Made by a program: the position numbers and the translations under genes. A stretch of 64,000 nucleotides of DNA from Mycolicibacterium senegalense (GTDB lineage Bacteria; Actinomycetota; Actinomycetes; Mycobacteriales; Mycobacteriaceae). The notes under the pieces were generated by a model. That model worked only from the letters and a program-made list of their open reading frames with translations. It was not told where the DNA came from and ran no database searches. The stretch spans positions 3,720,001-3,784,000 of the forward strand of contig NZ_CP081000.1 of the NCBI RefSeq assembly GCF_019645875.1. The letters run 5' to 3'. Positions within the stretch are counted from its first letter, which is position 1. Every line of letters starts with the position of its first letter. Positions 16,327-23,165 of this stretch are shown here, piece by piece.

Positions 16327-18128
16327 CGGCAACTGACCATGACGCGTCGGCAGCCTCGGCAGGATCTGGTCACACCGATCACGCGGACCACACCGAGGCG
16401 ATCACGCTTGGCCTTCACGATGCCTCACCGCAACACCTCGTCGATGCCATGGCTGATGACGTGGTCCTCGAATTGGGATGGGGCCGGCTGATTTTCGGGC
16501 AGACCTTCGCCGATCCCGAGCAACTCGCCGAGGTGCTTCAGCAGGAAGGCCCCGGCCGCCGCGACATCTGCATCTACGCCCGCGAGTCGCACGTGCTGGT
16601 CGCCCGGTCTCCCGCCGAGTTGTTCATCGATCCGAGCCACACCTACCGGCTGCGGTTCACCGACGAGCTCGCGGCGGCCGAACCGGTCGGGTTCACCGTG
16701 CGCACCCTGCAGACACCGATGGACGCCGACGCGATGAACCGGGTGTACGTACGGTGCGGGATGGTGCCTGCCCCCGTCGACGTCATCTGGCACAACCACA
16801 CCCTGACGCCCGCGGTGGTGTATCTGGTTGCGGTGCGCGACGACGACGGCTCCGTGGTGGGCACCGTCACCGGCGTTGATCACAAACGGTTGTTCGCCGA
16901 TCCGGAAGACGGGTCGAGCCTGTGGAGCCTGGCGGTGGATCCGGCGGCCGGACTGCCCGGCGTCGGCGACGCACTGACCCGCACCCTGGCCGGGATCTTC
17001 CGCGAACGCGGCCGGGCCTACCTGGATCTGTCAGTGGCCCACGACAATTCGGCCGCCATCGCGCTGTACGAAAAGCTGGGTTTCCATCGGGTCCCGGTGC
17101 TGGCCGTCAAGCGCAAGAACGCGATCAACGAGCCGTTGTTCACCCATCCGCCCGAGACGGTCGACGATCTGAACCCGTATGCGCGCATCATCGCCGACGA
17201 GGCGATGCGCCGCGGGATCCGGGTCGAGGTGCTCGACGCAGGCGCCGGCGAGATGAAGCTGTCGCACGGTGGCCGCAGCGTTATCACGCGAGAGTCACTG
17301 TCGGAGTTCACTTCTGCGGTAGCCATGGCCCGCTGCGACGACAAACGCCAGACCAGGCGCATCGTCTCCGACGCCGGCATCACGGTCCCCAAGGGCCGAC
17401 TGGCCACCTTTGACCACGAGGACCACGAGTTTCTGGCCGAGGTCGGCGACGTGGTGGTCAAGCCCACCCGCGGCGAGCAGGGCAAGGGCATCACCGTCGG
17501 GGTCGATGGCAGCGAGGAACTCGACGCGGCGCTACACCGGGCCCGCGAGCAGTACCCGGAGGTACTGATCGAGCAGCGCGCCCCCGGCGACGATCTTCGG
17601 CTGGTGGTGATCGACGGCAAAGTGGTGGCCGCAGCCATCCGCCGACCCGCCGAGATCGTCGGCACCGGCAAGCACACCATCGGTGAGCTCATCGAGACCC
17701 AATCGCGCCGCCGGTCCGCGGCCACCGGCGGGGAGTCACGAATCCCTATCGACGACGTCACCAAGGGCACCGTCGCCGAGGCGGGCTGGTCCTTCGATGA
17801 TGTGCTGCCCGAGGGCGAGCGCCTGCGGGTGCGACGTACGGCCAACCTGCATCAAGGCGGGACGATCCACGACGTCACCGCCGAGGTCAATCCCGAGCTA
17901 TGCCGGGTCGGTGTGGCCGCGGCCGAGGCGATCGGCATCCCCGTGACGGGCATCGACCTGCTGGTTCCCGATGTGACGGGCCGCGAGTACGTCTTCATCG
18001 AAGCCAACGAGCGTCCGGGCCTGGCCAACCACGAGCCGCAACCCACCGCGGCCGCGTTCGTGGATTTCCTGTTCCCGCAGCAGCCGGGTTTGCCGCAAGC
18101 CTGGAAGCCTTCGGAGGCGGCTGACTGA
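16323..18128 (+). CDS. ngg: N-acetylglutaminylglutamine synthetase (GNAT plus ATP-grasp fusion)
   Basis: 601-residue bifunctional protein. An N-terminal GNAT acetyltransferase part is marked by NSAAIALYEKLGFHRVPV, and a C-terminal ATP-grasp ligase by GDVVVKPTRGEQGKGITVGV and the metal-binding FIEANERPGL. It would acetylate glutamine and join it to a second glutamine. The frame is open far upstream, inside asnO; the GTG at 16323 overlaps the asnO stop as GTGA and follows a G-rich stretch, so it is taken as the start. Just after its stop lies a repeat element. The M42 peptidase often linked to this pair is absent here. Confidence 0.88.
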   Translation: MTATDHDASAASAGSGHTDHADHTEAITLGLHDASPQHLVDAMADDVVLELGWGRLIFGQTFADPEQLAEVLQQEGPGRRDICIYARESHVLVARSPAELFIDPSHTYRLRFTDELAAAEPVGFTVRTLQTPMDADAMNRVYVRCGMVPAPVDVIWHNHTLTPAVVYLVAVRDDDGSVVGTVTGVDHKRLFADPEDGSSLWSLAVDPAAGLPGVGDALTRTLAGIFRERGRAYLDLSVAHDNSAAIALYEKLGFHRVPVLAVKRKNAINEPLFTHPPETVDDLNPYARIIADEAMRRGIRVEVLDAGAGEMKLSHGGRSVITRESLSEFTSAVAMARCDDKRQTRRIVSDAGITVPKGRLATFDHEDHEFLAEVGDVVVKPTRGEQGKGITVGVDGSEELDAALHRAREQYPEVLIEQRAPGDDLRLVVIDGKVVAAAIRRPAEIVGTGKHTIGELIETQSRRRSAATGGESRIPIDDVTKGTVAEAGWSFDDVLPEGERLRVRRTANLHQGGTIHDVTAEVNPELCRVGVAAAEAIGIPVTGIDLLVPDVTGREYVFIEANERPGLANHEPQPTAAAFVDFLFPQQPGLPQAWKPSEAAD

Positions 18129-18188
18129 GCGCCCGCGCGAAGGCAGGCCCGACCCGACAACACCGCGGCGGCTGACTGAGCGCCCGCG
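18116..18188. repeat. 22-base direct repeat spanning the ngg stop codon
   Basis: The 22 bases at 18116 to 18137, which include the ngg stop, recur exactly at 18167 to 18188, 51 nt downstream. Both copies contain GGCTGACTGAGCGCCCGCG. The sequence between the copies is not duplicated. Such a repeat could arise by slippage or by insertion of the adjoining repeat element (18177 to 18345). Confidence 0.75.
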
Positions 18189-18345
18189 ACTGTCACTCCA
18201 GCGTGGCACTCGGCGCCGGCAGCCACTCCAGCGTGACAACGGGTTTGTGGGAGCCGCCCGCCTACTGGCAGTCGCCACTCCAGCGTGACACTGGGCAATG
18301 AGCGCCACTCCAGCGTGACAAACCGCGGAACATCACGGGCGCTCA
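18177..18345. repeat. intergenic element with terminal inverted repeats and four 16-base direct repeats
   Basis: The ends are TGAGCGCCCGCGA (18177 to 18189) and TCACGGGCGCTCA (18333 to 18345), inverted copies matching at 12 of 13 positions. Inside are four direct copies of CCACTCCAGCGTGACA, at 18193 to 18208 (with two or three changes), 18223 to 18238, 18275 to 18290 and 18305 to 18320; the last three are identical. A related inverted pair is found at 57995 to 58042. The element fills the convergent gap between ngg and the gene at 18380. It could be a small repetitive element or a terminator region. Confidence 0.65.
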
Positions 18346-18379
18346 CCCGTCATGGGGCGGGATCGAGCCGAAGCGCCGG

Positions 18380-18943
18380 TCACCAACTGCTGGTGCGCAG
18401 CACGATCTCGGCCGCCAGCTGGGCCGTCGAGTCACCGGCGTTACGTCGGCCCGCGATCTCCACCAGCCGGAAGTCGCCGTACACGTAGCGCTGGCTGGCT
18501 TTGGCGACGGCGCGTGCTGCCGGGGAGCTGACGAGCACGGTGGTGTTCATCTCGACCGGCGGGCATCCGTCGTCGCGGATCGTCCCGGTGGCATCGGCGA
18601 CGCGGGGATGTCCGCGATCCACCACCACCAGACCGATGAATTTGTCCAGCCTGGTCGCCGCCAATTCCCAGGCCAGTTCTCCGCCGAGGCGGTCACCGAC
18701 CAGCAACGCCCATTTGATGTCGAGCGAATCGAGTATCCCGACCACCGACTTGGCGGTCAGCCGCGGATCGGGGCCGATGATCACCGTGCGCAGTGAAGCG
18801 GTGTGCAAGCGCCGGCAGATCGGCTCGTATGCGGCCGGCCCGTGGTGGCCGGCGCTGAGCACTACCACGGTGGAACCCTTCTCGGGTCCCGAGACGTCGA
18901 CGGGTGTGGTGAATCCGTCGATCGTCGCGACGGTGGTAAGCAT
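18380..18943 (-). CDS. degenerate alpha/beta hydrolase-fold protein, catalytic serine missing
   Basis: 187-residue protein that reads like a shortened alpha/beta hydrolase. VVVLSAGHHGPAAYEPICRRL resembles the strand 3 oxyanion region, and LLVGDRLGGELAWELAA aligns with the nucleophile elbow. There the usual GxSxGG is GDRLGG, so the serine is replaced by arginine. FIGLVVVDRGHPRV would be the following strand. It is about 90 residues shorter than a full hydrolase. It is the last gene of a same-strand run mapB, cobQ, lipoprotein, this gene. It is probably non-catalytic; function unknown. Confidence 0.7.
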   Translation of the reverse strand: MLTTVATIDGFTTPVDVSGPEKGSTVVVLSAGHHGPAAYEPICRRLHTASLRTVIIGPDPRLTAKSVVGILDSLDIKWALLVGDRLGGELAWELAATRLDKFIGLVVVDRGHPRVADATGTIRDDGCPPVEMNTTVLVSSPAARAVAKASQRYVYGDFRLVEIAGRRNAGDSTAQLAAEIVLRTSSW

Positions 18944-19006
18944 TCGGACAAACTACCGTCCAGTAGCGACGGGCGGGCCGAAATTGACATTGTCCTGACG
19001 GCCGCG

Positions 19007-19681
19007 TCAGCGGGTGGACACACGTTCGGCCTGGGCACCGAAAACGTCCAGAAAAGTCTGCGGTAATGCGCCTTTGGCGGCGATCGACGAATCCTGCGTG
19101 GGGAAGGCGATCCCGAAAACCGCCCAGCTGCCGAGGTTTTCGAAGGCGAAGAAGATGCTCTGCTCTTGCCCGCCCAGCTGCATCGTCTGCTGATAGGCCA
19201 ACGCCGACGCCCGCGGGACGTCCAGCTTGGTGGTGGTCATGGGGATGCCCTTGTCGGCCGGGTCGAAGTAGGTGGAGAACTGTGCGCACCGCTGCGCCGT
19301 GGCGGCCAGCTTGTCCAGCGGCAGCGGCGACGCGGTCACCGTCAGTACGATGCGTGCCCCGTCGTAGGCGGCGATGATCTGCGCGGCGCTGCCTGGTCCC
19401 CGCTCGACGGATTCGGCGATCACCCTTGTCAGCCCGTCGCTGCATCCGGCCGGGATTGAGAGCATCGGCGGCGGTCCACCCGATCCCCCGGGGCCTGCGC
19501 CGTCATCGATGACCCGGTCGACCTGCACGCCCGGCGGGAAGTCGGCGGGCGTCAGCAACACCTTGTCCAAGGTGGCGCCGGGCCACGTGGGCGTGCCGGA
19601 GATCACCGGCGCACAGCCCGACAGCGCGAGGAGAGCGACCAACCCGACCGAGGTTGCCACCCAGCGATGGCACCGAAGCAT
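19007..19681 (-). CDS. secreted lipoprotein of unknown function
   Basis: 224 residues with a type II signal peptide: positive MLRCHR, hydrophobic VATSVGLVALLAL and the lipobox LSGC near residue 22. The mature part has no recognised enzyme motif. It contains a Gly/Pro-rich segment (DDGAGPGGSGGPPP) and then an alpha/beta region like the sensor-type folds of other mycobacterial lipoproteins. It begins 9 nt after the cobQ stop, so it is likely co-transcribed with mapB and cobQ. It was not identified with a named Lpq/Lpp protein. Confidence 0.78.
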   Translation of the reverse strand: MLRCHRWVATSVGLVALLALSGCAPVISGTPTWPGATLDKVLLTPADFPPGVQVDRVIDDGAGPGGSGGPPPMLSIPAGCSDGLTRVIAESVERGPGSAAQIIAAYDGARIVLTVTASPLPLDKLAATAQRCAQFSTYFDPADKGIPMTTTKLDVPRASALAYQQTMQLGGQEQSIFFAFENLGSWAVFGIAFPTQDSSIAAKGALPQTFLDVFGAQAERVSTR

Positions 19682-19690
19682 CTGCCCAGG

Positions 19691-21190
19691 TTACTGGGCC
19701 ATGCCGGTCAGTGCAGTGCTCATGGTGGGCCGGGTGGGCGCCCCGTGCCGCACGAGTTCCATCACGGCGGCGATATCCAGGTGGGCGGCCAGCAGGTCGG
19801 CCATGCGATCCAGCTGGGCATCGCGCCGACCCGGCACGTCGGTGTCGTCAGCAACCACGAACCCCGTGCGGCCGGCGCTGTCGGCGACCTCGGTGAGCCA
19901 GTCCCGGCGCAAGCGGTCGTTGTCGAGCAGACCGTGCCAGTGGGTGCCGTAGACGGCGCCACTGCGCAACCCGACCCCGAGCCAGTCGTCGGCCGCCGCA
20001 CTGGTCACCTGGCCGTGATGAATTTCGTAGCCCCACAACGGCTTTTCCCAGTGCCGCAGGGTCTTGTCGACGGCGAACTCGATGTCGGCGTCGAGCAGGC
20101 CAAGACCTTCGACGGGTTCCGGGCTCGAGGATTCGACCGTGTCGTGGATGCGACGGCACAGCATTTGGAACCCGCCACAGACTCCCAGCACCGGCCGGCC
20201 CTGCGCGGCGTGGGTGAGGATGGCATCAGCCAGACCGCGTTGACGCAGCCAGCCCAGATCGCTCACGGTGGCCTTGCTGCCGGGAATCACCACGAGATCG
20301 GCGCCGGCCAAGTCGGCGGCATCGGCAACCCATCGCACCACGACGCCCGGTTCACAGGCCAGGGCCTCGACGTCGGTCGAGTTCGAGATTCGCGGCAGCC
20401 TGACCGCGGCGACGGTGAGCGACTGGGTCCCGTGAGGAGCTTGCGGTGTACCGACCACGCCGCCTGGGCGAACCGACACCGAATCCTCGGTGTCGAGCCA
20501 GAGTCCGTCATCGAACGGGATCACCCCATAGGTGGGACGTCCGGTCAGCTCGAACAATTGATGCAGGCCGGGTTCGAGCAGCGCCGGATCACCGCGGAAT
20601 TTGTTGACGACGAAACCCGCGATGAGGGCCTGGTCCTCGGGCCCGAGGACGGCCACGGTGCCGTGCAGGTGGGCCAGCAGGCCGCCGCGGTCGATGTCGC
20701 CCACCACGATGACGGGCAGATCGGCGGCGCGGGCCAGCCCCATGTTCGCCAGGTCGGTGGCGCGCAGGTTGATCTCCGCCGGCGAGCCCGCGCCTTCGCA
20801 GATCACCACGTCGAATTCAGATCTCAGTGAGGCCAGTTCCTCGGCGACCACCGCGGCCAGCCGGTCACGATGGGTGAAGTAGTCGCCTGCGGCCACCGTT
20901 CCGGCCACCTGACCCCTGATCACCAGCTGTGATGTGCGGTCTCCACCGGGCTTGAGCAGGATGGGATTGAACCGGGTGCTGGGCGCCAGCCCGGCGGCGC
21001 GGGCTTGCATGGCCTGCGCGCGGCCGATCTCACCGCCGTCCACGGTGACTGCCGAGTTGTTCGACATGTTCTGCGCCTTGAACGGCGCGACGGACATGCC
21101 TTTGCGGCCCAAGAGGCGGCACAAGCCGGCCACGACCATCGACTTGCCGGCGTCGGAGGTGGTGCCGGCGACAAGTAGTGCCCCGCTCAC
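19691..21190 (-). CDS. cobQ: cobyric acid synthase
   Basis: 499-residue glutamine-dependent amidase of cobalamin biosynthesis that amidates four side chains of adenosylcobyrinic acid diamide. The N-terminal dethiobiotin synthetase-like ATPase has a P-loop variant AGTTSDAGKS (residues 8 to 17) and PFKAQNMSNNS. The C-terminal triad-type GATase domain has its cysteine in VLGVCGGFQM and a His in GTHWHGLL. The start is a GTG at 21190, 10 nt after the mapB stop. In M. tuberculosis the gene (Rv0255c) is elsewhere, so its place beside mapB is a lineage difference. Confidence 0.95.
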   Translation of the reverse strand: MSGALLVAGTTSDAGKSMVVAGLCRLLGRKGMSVAPFKAQNMSNNSAVTVDGGEIGRAQAMQARAAGLAPSTRFNPILLKPGGDRTSQLVIRGQVAGTVAAGDYFTHRDRLAAVVAEELASLRSEFDVVICEGAGSPAEINLRATDLANMGLARAADLPVIVVGDIDRGGLLAHLHGTVAVLGPEDQALIAGFVVNKFRGDPALLEPGLHQLFELTGRPTYGVIPFDDGLWLDTEDSVSVRPGGVVGTPQAPHGTQSLTVAAVRLPRISNSTDVEALACEPGVVVRWVADAADLAGADLVVIPGSKATVSDLGWLRQRGLADAILTHAAQGRPVLGVCGGFQMLCRRIHDTVESSSPEPVEGLGLLDADIEFAVDKTLRHWEKPLWGYEIHHGQVTSAAADDWLGVGLRSGAVYGTHWHGLLDNDRLRRDWLTEVADSAGRTGFVVADDTDVPGRRDAQLDRMADLLAAHLDIAAVMELVRHGAPTRPTMSTALTGMAQ

Positions 21191-21200
21191 GGTCGCAACG

Positions 21201-22058
21201 TCACGGCAGGGTGAGGATCTCGGCGCCGTCCTCGGTGACCACCAGGGTGTGCTCGAACTGTGCGGTCCACTTGCGGTCCTTGGTCACCACGGTCCAGTCG
21301 TCGTCCCAGATCTCGTAGTCCAGCGATCCGAGGTTGATCATCGGCTCGATGGTGAAGGTCATGCCTGGCTCCAGCACCGTCTCGACCGCGGGCTGGTCGT
21401 AGTGCAACACCACCAGACCGTTGTGGAACGTGGTGCCGATGCCGTGGCCGGTGAAATCGCGAACGACGTTGTAGCCGAACCGGTTTGCGTAGGCCTCGAT
21501 CACCCGGCCGACGATCGACAGCGCGCGCCCGGGCTTGACGGCCTTGATGGCGCGCATGGTCGCCTCATGGGTGCGCTCGACGAGCAGCCGATGCTCCTCG
21601 GAGACGTCACCGGCCAGGAAGGTGGCGTTGGTGTCGCCATGAACGCCGTCGATGTAGGCAGTGACGTCGATGTTGACGATGTCGCCGTCCTCGATCACCG
21701 TGGAGTCTGGGATGCCGTGGCAGATCACCTCGTTCAGAGAGGTGCAGCAAGATTTGGGAAAGCCTTTGTAGCCCAACGTCGACGGGTAGGCACCGTGGTC
21801 GATCATGTACTCGTGGGCGATGCGGTCGAGCGCGTCGGTCGTGACGCCGGGAGCCACTGCCTTGCCGGCCTCGGCCAGGGCCGCCGCGGCGATCTGGCCG
21901 GCGACGCGCATCTTCTCGATCACCTCGGGCGTCTGCACCCAGGGCTCACTACCCTCGCGCACCGTCGGCTGCCAGGCATACTCCGGTCGCGGAATCGACT
22001 TGGGAACCGGCAGGGTCGGTGAGAGCACACCGGGGCGCAGGGCGGTACGAACTGGCAT
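21201..22058 (-). CDS. mapB: methionine aminopeptidase type Ic
   Basis: 285 residues, the same length as M. tuberculosis MapB (Rv2861c). It removes the initiator methionine from nascent proteins. The dimetal site residues are visible in GDIVNIDVTAYIDG and HGDTNATF (two Asp), GHGIGTTFH (His), TIEPMINLG (Glu) and QFEHTLVVTE (Glu). The 40-residue N-terminal extension with proline-rich PTLPVPKSIPRP is the hallmark of the mycobacterial type Ic enzyme, proposed to contact the ribosome. It heads the mapB, cobQ, lipoprotein, hydrolase-like run. The 113-nt spacer to the divergent thioesterase gene contains a dyad at 22131. Confidence 0.96.
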   Translation of the reverse strand: MPVRTALRPGVLSPTLPVPKSIPRPEYAWQPTVREGSEPWVQTPEVIEKMRVAGQIAAAALAEAGKAVAPGVTTDALDRIAHEYMIDHGAYPSTLGYKGFPKSCCTSLNEVICHGIPDSTVIEDGDIVNIDVTAYIDGVHGDTNATFLAGDVSEEHRLLVERTHEATMRAIKAVKPGRALSIVGRVIEAYANRFGYNVVRDFTGHGIGTTFHNGLVVLHYDQPAVETVLEPGMTFTIEPMINLGSLDYEIWDDDWTVVTKDRKWTAQFEHTLVVTEDGAEILTLP

Positions 22059-22130
22059 GCGAACAGCTTAATCGTCGGCACACCTGCCGAGGCGTTGCGG
22101 AGGCCACCGGAGAGCGCCCCTCTCATGAAG

Positions 22131-22147
22131 CGGTAATGGTGTTACCG
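22131..22147. promoter_or_regulatory. 17-base dyad upstream of the thioesterase gene
   Basis: CGGTAA and TTACCG are perfect 6-base arms around TGGTG, centred 33 nt upstream of the ATG at 22172. The arm length and tight spacing are like TetR or GntR operators. It lies in the mapB/thioesterase divergent spacer. No local regulator gene is adjacent, so the cognate protein is unknown. Confidence 0.4.
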
Positions 22148-22171
22148 TACGGGGGTGATTGAGGCACGGCG

Positions 22172-22552
22172 ATGACCGAAACCGTCCACGTCCTGCAAAT
22201 GCTGGATTACCGCGAGGTGGAGTCGGGTCCCGACCGGCTGGTCCTGGAAATGGACAACCGGCCGGACCTGGCCAACGTGCGCGGCGCGCTGCAGGGCGGG
22301 CTGGTGGCCACGCTGATCGATATCGCCGCCGGGATGCTGGCGGGCAATGCCTCCGGAGTCGGCTATGACGTGACGACCGCCGACCTCAACATCCATTTTC
22401 TGGCGCCCATCATGGGCACCGCCCGCGCCGAGGCCAAGGTCGTGCGGGCCGGCAAACGACTCATCGTGACCTCGGTCGATGTCACCGACGTCACCCGCGA
22501 TCGACTGGCCGCCCGCGCGACCCTGACATTCGCAGTGCTCGAGCCGCGCTGA
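22172..22552 (+). CDS. PaaI-type hotdog-fold acyl-CoA thioesterase
   Basis: 126-residue single-hotdog protein. The central helix motif GALQGGLVATLIDIAAGMLA (around residues 38 to 57) is the PaaI/4HBT signature that binds the CoA thioester, and the following strand TADLNIHFLAPI is typical. It would hydrolyse an acyl- or aryl-CoA in the cytoplasm; substrate unknown. The ATG at 22172 is preceded by GAGGCACGGCG. It is monocistronic, with a dyad upstream at 22131 and a convergent DUF1707 gene ending 3 nt beyond its stop. Confidence 0.85.
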   Translation: MTETVHVLQMLDYREVESGPDRLVLEMDNRPDLANVRGALQGGLVATLIDIAAGMLAGNASGVGYDVTTADLNIHFLAPIMGTARAEAKVVRAGKRLIVTSVDVTDVTRDRLAARATLTFAVLEPR

Positions 22553-22554
22553 CG

Positions 22555-22767
22555 TCAGGACCGGCGCAGCGTCAACTTCCAGTTCCGGCGCGGCCCGCGA
22601 ATGTCGACAGAACCGCACACCACCTTGCCGGTGAGGATAATGTGCGGGGTGCCCTCGGCCGGTGCGTCGCGGCGGTGATCATCGGCGCTGCCCACGATCA
22701 CCTCGACGTCATCGATCGACGCGCTGGCCCCGTCAGGCAACCGGATCTCGACAGACCCGAATTTCAT
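22555..22767 (-). pseudogene. C-terminal part of a DUF1707 protein, cut off by an in-frame TAG
   Basis: These 70 codons read MKFGSVEIRLPDGASASIDD and onward, ending with RGPRRNWKLTLRRS. They are the normal C-terminal beta-rich domain that follows DUF1707 in mycobacterial membrane-associated proteins. They are in the same reading frame as the upstream open part (22774 to 23142), separated only by a TAG at 22774 to 22776 and two further codons. A single GAG-to-TAG change would explain it. An ATG at 22767 could in principle allow re-initiation, but no ribosome-binding site is apparent. Confidence 0.7.
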
Positions 22768-22773
22768 GTCCAG

Positions 22774-23142
22774 CTAGATGACCACCATCGGTCCGGCGAA
22801 CCGGGCGCGGGTCAGGTCCAACTCAACCGAGCCCATCCGACGGACCAGCGCGAGCCGGGTCGGGACCGTCCATTCGCCCTGGCGCTTGAGCGACCCGAGC
22901 ACGCCGCGCAACTCGACGCGGTCGGTGGCGGTGGTCACGATGGCACCGGGTCCGGGCAGGTCGCCGACCAACGCGTCGAGATCCGAATGCAGGCGGGCCC
23001 GCGACACCATCGCCGAGCGTTCCTCGAACTCGGCGATATCGATGAGCCCGAGCGCGACGGCGTTGTGCAACCGCCGCAATGTGCCGTTGCGATCGGCATC
23101 GGAGACGCGCAGGTCCACGGATTGTTCGTTGATCCCTGTCAT
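22774..23142 (-). CDS. DUF1707 protein, N-terminal part ending at a premature TAG
   Basis: 122 residues from the ATG at 23142. LRVSDADRNGTLRRLHNAVA then GLIDIAEFEERSAMVSRARL is the DUF1707 signature (SHOCT-like helical domain). The chain then enters the beta-repeat domain (VELRGVLGSLKRQGEW, FAGPMVVI) and stops abruptly at TAG, with matching sequence continuing in frame beyond. A GTG at 23169, overlapping the upstream pbp stop as GTGA, is an alternative start. The full gene would be about 195 residues. Whether the TAG is a real mutation or an assembly error cannot be told from here. Confidence 0.72.
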   Translation of the reverse strand: MTGINEQSVDLRVSDADRNGTLRRLHNAVALGLIDIAEFEERSAMVSRARLHSDLDALVGDLPGPGAIVTTATDRVELRGVLGSLKRQGEWTVPTRLALVRRMGSVELDLTRARFAGPMVVI

Positions 23143-23165
23143 GGCAGGTTCAACGGTACCGCCGT

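Noticed and set aside
18129..18379. CRISPR array at the 16-base repeats
   Set aside because: Repeats are too short and their spacing (30, 52, 30 nt) is irregular; no cas genes are present.
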